Shown here piece after piece: positions 1 through 11,984 of a stretch of DNA of 64,000 bases; the first letter of the stretch is position 1, and the number at the start of each line of letters is the position of its first letter. The DNA is from Linum tenue. Lineage: Eukaryota > Streptophyta > Magnoliopsida > Malpighiales > Linaceae. The stretch spans positions 3,807,742 to 3,871,741 of the forward strand of contig CAMGYJ010000008.1 of assembly GCA_946122785.1 (NCBI GenBank). Direction: 5' to 3'. Both the position numbers and the translations under genes were made by a program. The notes below the pieces were generated by a model. The model had not been told where the DNA came from, made no database searches, and was given only the letters and a program-made list of their open reading frames with translations.

Positions 1-788
1 GTTTAGCAATACTGTAACACGAAGAATTCAGTGATGATCTATATAAATGAAGTGTAAAATATATGTTTATCTTTTGCCCATAGCTTAGCCTACTAGTGAT
101 TTTTTTATTTCTTCCACGTTTAGGATTGTCAAAAGGGGGTTCGGTCTTTTTCTATTTTTTTTATTTTTTGGGTGGTGAAACTAGGGGGCTTTGTTTTAGC
201 AAGGCGAATCTGTCTAGTTTCGGAGCATTGGAAATAGTTAGCGGTTCAAACAGTGGGAATGTCATTCAATCATATCAAAATAGAGAGTAACTCCCCTCTT
301 CTCAAAAGAAATCTAATATAGAATCTCCTGTTTGTGAAAGTTTGTGCTATGAAATCATAATTAGGGATTGCATGGTTAAAGAGCATCCCCATTGCACTGT
401 TTAAATACCACTTTAAGCCCACCTAGTTATTCAATTCACACTAACATTCAAATGGTTAGCTAGGGTTTCATTATGAGATGAACAGTGTGTACAAATAGTA
501 TTTTCTGCCGCCATATACTATAGTTATACTGTATAGTATATGGTCATTGTGCTTTATATGTATGCTTGCATTCTAATAAAGATGTACTATTTAGTCAAGA
601 GCAGTTTTAGTAATAACATAATCCTGGATATTAAATCTGGAATGATGTTGGCGGTTTCACCTTTGATTAGATTGTTTATATCGGATATTAGTATGTTTGT
701 TTCCTTTCTTTGTAATTTGAGTATCCTTGTATTTGAATGTCATATGTTCCTGTAATTAATTTTACCAATTTTCTAATCCTTATTTCAG
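1..788 (+). other. Intron 1 (3' part) of the SEP-like MADS-box gene
   Basis: No coding exon is seen here. The stretch is AT-rich and ends in a pyrimidine-rich acceptor just before the first recognisable K-domain exon. In SEP genes the MADS-domain exon lies upstream of a long first intron, so exon 1 is inferred to lie outside the window. The short open frames at 96-290 and 540-755 have no family features and are taken as chance. Confidence 0.7.
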
Positions 789-2277
789 CATGCTCAAGGC
801 ACTGGAAAGGTACCAAAAGTGCAGCTATGGGGCGGTGGAAGTGAATAAACCTGCAAAGGAGCTCGAGGTATACAGTATACTATACGTCTTATGTCTCAAT
901 CGTTGATTTGCTATAGCTATAGAAGTGAAGGGTCATGACTCATGATAATGTGCCAGTACGAGCTTTGCATGGAGTTTTATGCTAATGAATTCCTGGCTAC
1001 ATTTCTTAATGAACAGAGCAACTATCGTGAGTACTTGAAACTGAAGGGTAGATATGAAGGCCTACAACGAACCCAGAGGTAAAGATTAAGTCAATATAGC
1101 TAGTAATCAATAAATATATGGGGAAAAATGAGATGGTGCATTAGCAGTTCGTTTGAGACGTGCATGGTGGTTCAATGCAAAGATTTGGTTAACGATGACG
1201 ATGATGGTGGTGCAGGAACCTCCTTGGGGAGGATTTAGGCCCACTGAACACGAAGGAGCTGGAGCAGCTTGAGCGGCAGCTGGAAGGTTCATTGAAGCAA
1301 GTCCGCTCCACTAAGGTAGATTAACCATTATGTTACCAGCCAATATATAATATTTCCATGGCTACCTGTGTGAGATGGATAAGACTGAAAGTTTCTTCTT
1401 GTAGACCCAGTTCATGCTTGACCAGCTCTCTGATCTTCAAAACAAGGTAAATCTCCTAATCTCATCCCAATCCCACCTCCCAAAGCTACAAAGAAACAGG
1501 CTTGCCAATCTGGGTACTTGGGCTTTGTCAACTTCTGGGGAAGCTCACACTTCGTATATGGTTTAATTTGACTACCAGGAGCAGCTGCTGCTTGAATCCA
1601 ATAGAGCTTTGGCAATAAAGGTCGCTCTACTCTCTCTAGCTATACATTCTTTTTATACTTGTCAGAGATGTTCCACATTTCTCTCATCACCACTCATTTG
1701 GTTGTAAAATGCAGCTGGATGAAATCTGTTCAAGGAACAGCATGCGACCTTCGTGGGAAGGAGAGGATCACAACATGTCCTATGGAGACCAACATCATAA
1801 TCCACATGCTCAATCCCAGGGGTTTTTCCAGCACTTAGATTGCAACCCAACTTTGCAGATCGGGTACTCTTCATTTCAAAGGTTTTAATTCTTCATTTCA
1901 CTACTATCACCTATACTTTCATTATGTACACCCTTCATGAGTGTGGGTTGCCCATGATATCATATGACATAGAGTTTAGACATTGAGATCTCTTTGTTCA
2001 AATCTCCTACTATCATATGGTGACGATTAGACTCTATTCCCAACATCATCAACTGCTGTGATTAGAAATCGTTGATTATGGTGTTCAGGATTTACCTTAT
2101 AGTTTCGGTAAAGGTTCTTATCATAAAAGAACCAACTTCTAAATAATGGTCTTATGCATGTGACATTGCAGGTATAGTCCAGTAGTGACAGACCAAATGA
2201 CTGCCACAACTCATGCTCAGCAGCAGCAGCATCAGCAGCAGCAAGTGAATGGGTTTGTTCCCGGATGGATGCTCTAA
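789..2277 (+). CDS. SEP1: SEPALLATA1/2-like MADS-box transcription factor, 3' seven exons
   Basis: This is the C-terminal 192 residues of a MIKC-type MADS-domain factor; the family specifies floral organs and determinacy in nuclear tetramers. Exons are 789-867, 1017-1078, 1216-1315, 1405-1446, 1579-1620, 1715-1863 and 2172-2277. The 79/62/100/42/42-bp run is the classic MIKC K-box exon pattern. The product starts with [18 protein letters not shown], continues through the K-domain amphipathic helices ([20 protein letters not shown]) and [20 protein letters not shown], and ends in the SEP motifs CNPTLQIGY and GFVPGWML. A Gln/His-rich stretch precedes the last motif. All exon phases join without a stop. 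The MADS DNA-binding domain is missing only because the window starts inside intron 1. SEP1/2 is preferred over SEP3/SEP4 from the C-terminal motifs; the exact paralogue is inferred. Confidence 0.93.
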
Positions 2278-4170
2278 TAAAATGCTCTCAGTAGCTTTCA
2301 TATTTACTTGGAGGGGCCAAGAGGAGAGCTACATTGGCAGCTTTGCATTCTCCCTATATAAATATTGCCTCGGTTTGAAATTTTCTATCATAAGAAGACT
2401 GCAAAACCATCTTTATCGATGATGGCCTACTGCTCCAACCAAGTATTCTACTTTTGTGGCTAGCGATCATATATGTAAATGATGATGATTTCTGCAGATA
2501 ACATAAGCACGCAGCAGCTAGCGTTCGTGTTATTTGTCATCTCTCTCTCGAACCCTTTATCTGAGAGGAAACACTCTACTATTGCATGCAGCATTTCTTT
2601 TTTACCTTGCATCCAAGCGATACTGTAAGCTGCACAGCAACAACCTTTGGTGGTCTGTTTTGTGTATCATTATGAACTATTGTAAACAGACTTTGATTCT
2701 ACGGTAGACATTTTCTATCTTACATGTTTCCAAGCTTGTATGCAGGCAGTGATATATGTTTGGTCGATGTGTTGGGTCAATCATGCACTCCGGGATTTAA
2801 TTATATTGAATCCTACGCTCAAACAATTAGGCCATTTTCTGCATAAATGTAATGACAAACCATCGCTCATCTTTTGAACGGATGTTTCTGTTGGTATCAT
2901 CCGCGCGCCATTTGACTTCTCCATTGTCCACTTTTGTTTGGATGGATCAATGAAAGGGCTATGTACAACAAGATCATCAATGATATGAAATTAGGCGTAA
3001 CATATCGAGCAGGAAAATGGTATTTATTTCTTGCAAGGAGTTGTCTGGTTGTGGATGCAAGGAGCTATATATGACAAAAGAGAGAATAGTGTTGGCAATC
3101 ACATAGTAACCATTGACCAATTGATTTAATTAGGGCTAGTTTAGATGTTGGATTTGGAGAATGAACGAATGTAATAAAATTTTGGATTTGAGAAAAATTA
3201 TATATTAGTAAATTTTATCATATGGGCGTTGGATTTAGGTTTGAATGACTTACGAGATGTAGGCAAAGTGGTACAAAATTTAAGGATTTGTCGACGTCCA
3301 CTTCAAGATGTGAGTTTATTACAAATTTGGTACTTTAAATTTTGATGCACAACCATGGATTTGAGATATTTCACAATCTCAAGGGTTCAAAAGAATAAAA
3401 ACGAAATTGCATAACAATAAGAGATGAAATTAGAGATTTTGATTGTGTAACACAATTTAAGAAATTTATATTTTAATGAATTGTGCGGTGGATTTACACT
3501 AGTATCTTGATTTTAAAGGTGTCTCAGTTTGTCAAAAAATCAAAGGAGTGAACAATGTTGGCACTCACATTTTTACATTGACCATAAGTGATTCATTTAG
3601 TGAGGATTGAATAGAAAGTAATAAAATTCTATAATTATAAGATTATAGAGTTATTCATCATCATAATTTGTGATCGTAAATAAGTGCTAAAAACTCATAT
3701 ATGGACATCTCTAAACTACTCGAATTAGTGAAAGCAAATGATTTATAATTAGTAATAAATTAAGAAGTTTACATTTCCGTTGTAATAATTCCAAACGAAA
3801 GGAATAACTGCGTTGAAATTTCCAAGAGATTAAACCTTTTTTTTTTCCTTGCATTTGATCCAAAAAAAATTTAGTCTTCCTTTTTTTTTTATGTATTCAG
3901 ACTTCTGCCAATATGGTGACTTAGCTGATGGATCGGGTAACTATAGAATAATGCAGTGGGTCACAAGTCCAACATCACTGCCAACCTAGAGACCAAATTT
4001 AATAAGACAAAGAAAATGTTGGGCATCACACCTTACATATATGGTCAATGAAGTTTATTAACTTAATTATGATGCTCTAGTGGGAGAGCTAGCTAAGCTA
4101 CTACTCCCTATAAAACAAAGAACCATTAATGATAGTCAAAGATGAATGAGCTCATACTTCCCATTAATCA
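2278..4170. other. SEP 3' flank and intergenic DNA
   Basis: The first few hundred bases are presumably the SEP 3' UTR. From about 3100 on the DNA is AT-rich. A motif of about 60 bp at 3090-3135 (TGTTGGCA...CATTGACCA) recurs diverged at 3555-3610, suggesting an old insertion or duplication of about 450 bp. No gene is recognised. Confidence 0.5.
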
Positions 4171-4181
4171 TTAATTAATCA

Positions 4182-5952
4182 GGTTAATCGCATTTTGTAC
4201 CCTTCAACTTTGTCAAATTAACAAATGTATTCCTATACTAAATTTTTGCACAAACATACCCTTCTAATATTAAACGTAACAAATATATCCTTCTGTCTAA
4301 TTATCTGTTAAGTTACCGTTAAATAGGCTGGAAAATGACACAATTGTCCCTCATTGAATCCTAAACACACCTAATTTTAATTTTTAATATTTTAGGTCCC
4401 AAATCAATTAATTAAAAAATAAAGCCACTAAACAAATTCACACTCAATCAATGAGAGATCATCCAACTCTTCTTGCTTCTTCCATCTGGTTGCATGGCTC
4501 TTTTGATCAGGGCATTTTTTGGGTGGGATCTCCGATCACTTACCTAGCCCAACTTGATTTGGTAGAGAGACAGGAACCGATAAAGCACCAAGGGTATTTT
4601 TGATCAGAATTACGCAGCAAACAATCAATCCGAAGACTGATTGAACTCGAATCAAGAACAACGCGTTTTTAATATGGAATTGGATAAAATGGAACCAACA
4701 GATAATTCCACACTTGGGAAAAGCTCGCATGGTATAAAAGGGTAGTTGCTCGACCACGATTGAAGAGACTATTTAGTCGATACACAAGCTCAGCAAGTTT
4801 GCAATCCACCAAAAAACCCAACACAAGTCGCAACTTGCACAAAACCGAAGTTTTTAATTCAATCGATTAATCTCTAAGTTTTACAATGAAACAAGACGTT
4901 TAAATAGGCCTAGCTAGGGTTACACACGTCCTCATTAGTCCTAATTACAATATAATACGAAAAGGAACTAAAAAGTAGCAAAAGAACCTAATCCTAATTG
5001 AACTAGGAAAACTAATTCTGTTTTACAAGGGCGGAATTCTGTGACTTTGGATGATCTTTGAGTCCTTCGTTCGAGGCCTTCCAGATATCTATTTCTTCAT
5101 CCAATGCCTTGCCTTTGTAGACAAACATACCTAATTAATTTCATGTGGTAGAAGCCTCTGGACTCAACTCTCATCTATTCTTCTCGAATTAACATCCGAA
5201 GTAGGCTTCACAGTCATGTTTTCTGCCTTAGCCAAATTCTGGCAGTTTTTCTGTGTTGACAGGGAATTTTGGTGAGCTTGGAAAATGAATTTCTGGACTT
5301 CCCCTTGAGTTTCCAAGCATACCGATGTGTAGAGGTACACTCCATATTTAGTACAAGCTATTAAATTGAATTTCCACCGAGCCAATTGAGAGTAATAAGC
5401 TTGTAAAGTAGGCCACCTGAAACAGTTAAAATACTTGGACAAGAATTTGTGTTCTTCGGGCAGTTTGAGCTTGCTTCTTCATCAAGTAATAAAAACGTGT
5501 AGAGTTGGCCATTTGGGATCATATCAGGAGCAATCGCACAAACCTAACCTCCAGCTGGGTAATTGCGCACTCCGATAGTGAATCGATAAAGGAGACCCAG
5601 ACTTGGGTAATCGCACTAACCTAGCCTATTGACCATTCTCTCTACTCCAGCCGCCAGCGAGGAGATTCCGGAGCAGGCGTCGCCGCCGAGTCGAGGGCTA
5701 GCGGAGAGTTTAGGGGAGACGGACGATATTTGTGTGTGAATTAGTTTAGGGTTTGGTTTTTTTAATTAATTAATTTCATGCATAAAATAATTAAAATCGA
5801 AATTAGGTGTGTTAAGAGTAAATGAGGGACAATTGTGTCATTTGACAACCCCTTTAACGACCACTTAACAGAAGGGTATGTTAGTGCAAAAATTTAATAA
5901 AAGGGTATGTTATTAATTTAGCATAGTAGAAGGATACAAAATACTATTAACC
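4182..5952. mobile_element. Non-autonomous Mutator-type element (about 1.77 kb) with long TIRs
   Basis: The ends are inverted copies of each other for roughly 170-190 bp. The left end begins GGTTAATCGCATTTTGTACC and the right end, reverse-complemented, begins GGTTAATAGTATTTTGTATC. Both carry the same ACACAATTGTCCCTCA block further in. TTAATTAATCA flanks it on the left (4171-4181) and on the right (5954-5964), so the TSD is 10-11 bp with a one-base offset at the right edge. Long TIRs plus a 9-11 bp TSD point to the Mutator superfamily. No transposase frame is present. A GC-rich patch at 5640-5720 may be captured gene sequence (Pack-MULE style), but its source was not recognised. Confidence 0.82.
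4545..5570 (-). mobile_element. Possible LTR-retrotransposon fragment nested in the Mutator-type element
   Basis: Read on the minus strand, this interior has LTR-like features: a TATTTAAA box near 4900, followed by a run resembling a transcribed LTR leader towards 4740. No clear TG...CA ends or TSD were found, so boundaries and identity are uncertain. The 92-aa open frame at 5164-5442 (-) is not recognised. Confidence 0.3.
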
Positions 5953-5964
5953 TTTAATTAATCA

Positions 5965-7420
5965 CATTGGCTATCTATAGTTGACTAGCTGTACAACCTT
6001 GTTTGTCACGAACAATTTCTACGCATTTGTTGATACACAATTATCAACATCAAGATTCTTGGTTGACTTAATACAAAAACATAATCCAACTACTAGATAT
6101 ACAAGTCTCGTTGTTACGTACGTACATCTTTCTTGCCTTCTAACTTTCGAGCTGGTAGAGGGTGTCTAATGGCTAGAGTTAGTGCTTGGCGTTAGGACTC
6201 AAGGGAATGTCATTGGAGCAAGCCCTTTACGTAGTTAGCATAATATGTTGACAATTGGCTAAAATGGTTTGTGTAACAGACCAAACCAAACCGAGTTGAA
6301 TTAAATCGAACCGAACATATATGGTGGTTGGAATAATCCAACCGGTCCAAATTTCATGGGTTGAACTGATGCAATGGTTGATAAACTTTAAACCAACCAT
6401 GCATTGCAATGGTTAGGGTGTAACCACTCACCTGAAGAGTTGCGTCCCTTCATACGCACCCTTCATTTTCTATAAATAAAACCAAACTCCTATAATTTTA
6501 GCGATAAGAAAATATGGGAACTAGACGGGGATAAATATCGGTGACTATTACAATTTGAATGTCTTATCCCTACCAATTAGGAAGACCACTAACGTCTCAT
6601 AAGCAATATCATCAATGTTTACCAATGAACAACTCAAAGTATAGTAATCGATGACCACCACTACTTAACATCAGTAATTACTACTCCACTAAGTTTCTTG
6701 ATGCAACACTAGTTTTTGGCAATCGCATTGATATGTGACTTTAAACTTTAAAGGGTCCAAATTTTAACTTCCTATCACTGCCACTATTCAACTTCAGTCC
6801 ATTAGATCAAAGCTCAAAACCCTAACATCATATGTCCATGAGCGACTTAGTCATGGTGATTAAGGCACAATGCTTAAATGGGATCCAATCCATCATCCAT
6901 CTCACTTTCACAGACTGGCATCCACTAGCTTGACACTTCATTACCAAAATGATTTGGATCCAAATTACCCAAATCCCTATGTATTATATACACTAGAAAA
7001 CCAAATACCGCTTTTTCACTATCCGGCCATCTGCCCTTCCTCTGTTTTTCTCTGTGGTTCTTTCCTTAGGCTCATCAACATACAAACTTGATTGGCACCA
7101 CAAACAATTGCAGAGAAATCGCACTCAATCGAAAATGGGGAAAATTCCAATCAAACACAGGCCCTCTCTGCAAATTAACAACCATATCTTAGCCCACCAC
7201 TACACAAATACAAAATCCCAAAGAACATATTCGTTTCAGATGGCTACTCTGCACCTAAAGTTCAAATCTTTGGACTCATTCACTTAGCACCCTTACAATC
7301 CTTCCAACAATATGCTCCTAATTCAACCCCATTTATAACCCTTTGTCCACTAATCCTTCATTAACCCTCTAAACCAAATCAAACCCATCTCTCTAATTAC
7401 TCTCCCTCGCTCTCTAAACA
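5965..7420. other. Intergenic DNA and upstream region of the SCL3-like gene
   Basis: No gene was recognised. Around 6270-6420 there are short AACCGAAC-type motifs and an imperfect palindrome on CAATGGTTGG, a possible hAT relic without definable ends. The last 150 bp are rich in CT tracts and contain ATTTATAACC about 90 bp before the SCL3 start, a plausible but weak TATA-like element. Confidence 0.35.
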
Positions 7421-8731
7421 ATGATCCCATCGCCATTGCAGAAGCCAGATGTTACCTTGTCACTCACGCTATCACCCTCCTCTGTCTCCGGTCCGGCGAG
7501 CACTACCCGAGAGACTCCCGAAGGCAGAGGGATCCGGCTCATCGAGCTCCTCCTCAAATGCGCCAACCACGCCTCGACACCTGGCGCCAACGACCTCGAC
7601 CGAGCCGACGCGTGTCTCTCCCAGATATCGGCGCTCGCCTCTGTTTCCGGGGACTCAATGCAGCGGCTGGCGGCCCACTTCGCCTCCGCACTCGCCACGC
7701 GCCTCCTGATCAGGCGGTGGCCCGGGATCTACAGAGCCGTCAACCACACGCGCCGCTGCCGTTTTCCGGTCGTTGATGACATCGATTCCGCGGCGCGTGC
7801 CCTGTTTTCCCAAGCCTTCCCTTACCTCAGCTTCGCCTACGCCATCATAGCCCGAACCTTGCTCCAGGTCATGACCCACGAGCGGGTCGTACACCTCGTC
7901 GACCTCGGGTCGGGGGATCCGAAGCTTTGGGTTCCCTTGCTCCGTAGCTTCGCCCGGCTGTCCAATGGGCCGCCGCATTTGAAGGTGACTTGTGTGTCAA
8001 GCAACCGAACCGTGCTGGAGAAGTTAGGGCATAGGCTGGTGAAAGAAGCAGAGGTTCTTGACCTCCCTTTCCAATTCATTCCCTTGAATGTCGCCGCTCA
8101 AGACCTCACACCGGGTTTGCTCCAGATCCGAACCGGTGAGGCTCTCGCGTTTATCTCCATACTAAACCTCCACGCTCTTCTAGCTGATGATGATGACGAT
8201 CATCATAGATTCAACGCTAGTTATGATAACGATAACGAAATTAGAAATGGCAAGCGATTGAATACATTTTTGCTGATGATACGGTCGATGTCTCCCAAAG
8301 CGTTGTTTGTTGTGGAGCAAGAAGCAGACCACAACTCGAGTCGATTGGTCGATCGATTTGTTGATGGGTTACATTACTATAGTGCGGTTTTTGACTCGAT
8401 AGACGCAACATTTGGTAGTACTGGGATAACTAGCGAGCAGGCAGAGGGACGGATTATGGTGGAGGAGATGTTTGGGAGGGAGATTGAGAACATGGTGGCA
8501 TATGAAGGGCTGGATAGGGTGGAGAGGCATGAGCGATTCTCGAGATGGGCATTGAGGATGACTCGAGCTGGCTTTCGATCGGTCCGAATGTGGTACAACT
8601 CTGATGAAGATGCCAAGCAAATGGTAGGTGCTTTTGGGAAGGAAGGGTATAAGATTGTGAGTGATAGAACGAGCATGATGATTTGCTGGCACGATCGTCC
8701 GTTGTATGCTGTCACTACATGGACAAGTTGA
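7421..8731 (+). CDS. SCL3: GRAS-family regulator, SCARECROW-LIKE 3 type (436 aa, intronless)
   Basis: GRAS proteins are plant-specific nuclear regulators; SCL3 is known as a positive regulator of gibberellin responses that antagonises DELLA and acts in root endodermis. The single frame shows the full GRAS order. LHRI starts at residue 38 (GIRLIELLLKCANH). The VHIID-type motif is VVHLVDLGSGDPKLW at 156-170. LHRII follows, with the conserved GPPHLKVT at 183-190. The C-terminal part has VVEQEADHNSS at 297-306 and RVERHERFSRW at 366-376. The SAW motif closes it (ICWHDRPLYAVTTW, 421-434). A variable acidic/His loop (DDDDDHH) at 256-262 interrupts the domain. Length and short N terminus fit SCL3, not DELLA, SCR or SHR. 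The 5' half is much GC-richer than its surroundings, which creates long antisense frames. Confidence 0.9.
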   Translation: MIPSPLQKPDVTLSLTLSPSSVSGPASTTRETPEGRGIRLIELLLKCANHASTPGANDLDRADACLSQISALASVSGDSMQRLAAHFASALATRLLIRRWPGIYRAVNHTRRCRFPVVDDIDSAARALFSQAFPYLSFAYAIIARTLLQVMTHERVVHLVDLGSGDPKLWVPLLRSFARLSNGPPHLKVTCVSSNRTVLEKLGHRLVKEAEVLDLPFQFIPLNVAAQDLTPGLLQIRTGEALAFISILNLHALLADDDDDHHRFNASYDNDNEIRNGKRLNTFLLMIRSMSPKALFVVEQEADHNSSRLVDRFVDGLHYYSAVFDSIDATFGSTGITSEQAEGRIMVEEMFGREIENMVAYEGLDRVERHERFSRWALRMTRAGFRSVRMWYNSDEDAKQMVGAFGKEGYKIVSDRTSMMICWHDRPLYAVTTWTS

Positions 8732-9332
8732 CCGATTAATTAATTTTGTCATTATATTACGAAAATAATTATATAACTAGATCATAAGTACACGTCTTGT
8801 TTTCTAACGGTCATTTTGTCCAACTGTATCTTGGAATCAAGGTCCAAGGTTGTAAGGAAGGACTATGAAAGTTTAGGATGCATCGTAGGTTCCAAGTGGG
8901 AAATGGACAGCTACATAACCCATTATAAATTTCCATGCTTGTCATTTTCATATATGTTTAAAAAACCAGCCGATTGTCCGGTTCTACCCTAAAATCTGTC
9001 CCAACACATCCACCACAAATCCACAATGTAACATTATAGAAGTGAGAAGTTTACTATCCAAAGTTTATCAGGCGTTGAACTGTTACGAAACCATAATCAG
9101 TATTTACAGTGCTCATTCATTATCATGTGAAGAACTGCCGGATGAGAGTAAACATGCTGCAAAGGTGCCATGGTTCTTGCTGTTACACTTGATTGGTTTG
9201 CAGTCCTTACAGAAGTACAGGAAATCACAGGATAAGCATACATTTGAGAAGAGAACGAGGGAGAGCTGATAAACTATCAATTGTATCACCAAAAGGCAAG
9301 GTAAAGAGGGAGAACGAATCTGCAGTAGACTC
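8732..9332. other. Convergent 3' flank between the SCL3-like gene and TAF10
   Basis: The two genes are tail to tail with about 600 bp between stop codons. No further exon was found. The region presumably holds both 3' UTRs; no poly(A) site was assigned. Confidence 0.5.
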
Positions 9333-11516
9333 TCACTCCTCTCTTGAAGCAGGGTCCATTCCAGTTGAAGGGCTATCAGCAAAATATTCTTGATGCTTAA
9401 CATTAACACCATACTGGCCACCAAAAGATCACAAGCAACAGTCAGGAATTGCATGTTGTGGAACGAATTGATTCAACACATGACATCATGCAGAAAGAGA
9501 ACATGTCTCAATAACCTTCAGCTTTTAACGACAAAATTGTCAAAATCAGTTTCAGAAATCTCTTCCATAAGAATTTTTCCAATCAACATTTTGGATAGAG
9601 GAAATGGGACGTGCGGCAATGACAATACGACAAAATTGTCAAAATCAGTTTCTGAAATCTCTTCAGAAGAACGTCTCCAATCAACATTTTGGATAAGAGG
9701 AAATGGGACATGCGACAATGGCAATGCCTACCTCACGCAGAGCCCTTGAAAGATCCTCCATTGTCAAGACGAGCCTCTTGTCCTGTTGAGACGATAAATT
9801 AGCACGGAAGGAAGCTATAAGATCCTAGCAACGAACAAAAGTAAGAACCAATGTGTTTGTCACACCTTTGCCTGCTTATCCCTTTTGTCCTTAACTACTG
9901 CTGCTGAGCGTGCCTTGCAATGCCTGCACAGAAATCGTAAAAGTTATAACTATCAACAGAAAGAGTAAAAAAATCTCCCCTCCACTTGAAGATCAAGAAA
10001 TAGGTTTCCAGTAAAATCACATAAGTGAGACAATATGAAATCATACTTTCTTTTAACAGATTGCACAAGTGCTAAATCACTGCATTTAGAAGCTAAGCTT
10101 CTTGCAAAGTTTTCAGCACGATATTTAAAGTTCACCCTAACTTCCAGATATTTATTGCGTCTCAGAATTCATATTCATAACTAGCAGCAGTCATTAACTC
10201 ATTATACATCGTGAGACATAAACAAAGAAAAACATTTATAAACAGTCCTAAACGAAGAGAAGCAATTCACAAGTTGAGACTGAATCAAAATGTTATTACG
10301 TAATAATATAATACAGGGGCATCTGCACTATTTCTGAAGTAACTGCTGTCAATACCATGAAAGCCTATGCCACAGCCAAAGATTGAAAGGACACTGGAAA
10401 TTCCATGCTCCTAGGTCAAACGCTTGAACAAGTGCAACCAAAGACAAGTAGAAAACATATATATGTTGCTTGACACAGAGGTGGTCTATAGTTGAACAGC
10501 TGAGCAAAATGAAAAGGAGAAAAATTAGGGAAGAAAATGAAAACTGGATTTCTGAATGCAGACATCAAAGCTAGGTTACTTACTGCAGAGCATCACTGGC
10601 AACATCAGCAACAAACTTCTGAGTTGCAACGGCAACCAATCTGATTCTGAAAATGGATAGCATGTCAAGTAAGAGAAATGCCAACGTCACAAACTGAGGT
10701 CGTGCATTTTTATCGGGAAAATATGTTATCGAGAATCACATTCTAAAGGAACAAATCTATCCATAGACATCTCCCAAATGGAACAAACAAATCTACAGAT
10801 ACACAATTTCGATTAAACCATCAAACCAGGGTATCAATAGTATGCACACAAATGATAAGCAATAAAAAGCATCATCAGCAGAAACACTAAAGCCAAAAGG
10901 ACAGCAGAACAATTCGTGAACAGTTCACCAGTTCTCCTAAACGAATTCTGATACCCTAATCAGCTTCATAAGGTCACTGAGTTTATCCGACTAAGATTGG
11001 TATCACTTGATGCAATCTCTCACCGCAAGATGAGACTTACTGAACCACATTACTAAGCAATTGGGGGATAGTTGATCATTGAAAACCCTAAGGCAAGGAA
11101 AGTGGGCGAAAAGATTAAGACTTTGAAGAGAAACCAGCAAAAAGAAACAAGAATCGAAAGGAAAACGCAGAAAGCCCTAAACAGCAGAAATTGAAGATGA
11201 ATTGTGAAAAGGGAATCTTAGCAACACCAGTGAAGAGGGTAAGAAGGAGTACGGACGTACAATCGAACGTCGGGAGAGTGAAATCCGCTCTTTCCAAGGA
11301 AATGCTCCACCAATTCGTCGGGAATCTGAGGGGAAAGAAGACAAAGCGTTGGTTACAGAAGGAAGAGGAATTAGAGCAGAAATTCAATGGGGTTGATGAA
11401 AAGGGAGTCAGGTAAGTCACCGTGGGAGTATAATCCATTAAGGAAGAGAGGAATTCCGCGAGCACTGCGTCATCGTCGTGTCGCCTTCCATCGCCGAGCT
11501 GCTGCTGCTGGTTCAT
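9333..11516 (-). CDS. TAF10: TFIID/SAGA subunit TAF10 (137 aa, six exons)
   Basis: TAF10 is a histone-fold subunit shared by the TFIID and SAGA complexes in the nucleus. Exons in gene order are 11421-11516, 11261-11325, 10584-10646, 9866-9923, 9732-9782 and 9333-9413, all bounded by GT-AG and in phase (414 bp). Exon 1 starts MNQQQQLGDG and holds the acidic leader plus FLSSLMDYTPT. Exon 2 gives IPDELVEHFLGKSGF and PDVR. Exon 3 gives IRLVAVATQKFVADVASDAL, the core of the histone fold. Exon 4 is the Lys/Arg-rich linker (VVKDKRDKQAK). Exon 5 is DKRLVLTMEDLSRALRE and exon 6 is YGVNVKHQEYFADSP followed by TGMDPASREE. The length matches Arabidopsis TAF10 (about 134 aa). The usual FQCPDVR appears here as FHSPDVR. 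Confidence 0.93.
9529..9727. repeat. Two tandem copies of a 99-bp unit in the last TAF10 intron
   Basis: The unit starting CGACAAAATTGTCAAAATCA at 9529 recurs at 9628 with a few substitutions and a small indel. It ends four bases short of the TAF10 exon at 9732. It contains the self-complementary core GACAAAATTGTC. It appears to be a local tandem duplication. Confidence 0.85.
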
Positions 11517-11984
11517 GTTTCCTCCCTTCGCTTCCGCCTGTCGCGTGGTGTTGCAGTTTTTTTTTTTTTTTTTTTTTGTGTTCTTTTTTATACGCAGCGG
11601 GCGAGACGGTACTTTCCCGGGTTAACCAGACATCATCACTTAAGTTTCAACTAGTGATAGAAATAGTTTCTAAACTTCGAAATGTCGCCAAAATGGTCAC
11701 TTAGTTTTTAGAACAAGCTAGATATGAACGATCCACTTGGTCCGAGAAATCAAAATTGAGTTCAAGCTATTTATAACCTTAAAATCGAAATGATCTGGCT
11801 CTGAGTAAACCGTACTTTTGGGTTGAACCTGATACTATTTTCCGGCAAAATGATAAATCACTCATGAAATTGATACATTGTTTAAAACAATACAATTATT
11901 TGAAAAAAAAGTATTTAGGAATGTAAGGAAGGTAAAATATAATGGGTTTCTTGTAATATTGTTACCATCGAGGTGTTTCTTTAC

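Noticed and set aside
7414..8752. Long antisense and alternate-frame open frames across the SCL3-like gene
   Set aside because: They are by-products of the GC-rich coding sequence; only the 436-codon plus-strand frame has a recognisable domain order.
10383..10425. A minus-strand stretch resembling part of TAF10 exon 2
   Set aside because: It lies in the wrong order (inside a downstream intron), has no matching splice sites and the similarity is only a few residues.
10651..11420. A missing exon in TAF10
   Set aside because: On first reading the exon encoding IPDELVEHFLGKSGF was not found; a closer look placed it at 11261-11325 with good splice sites, so the gene is complete.
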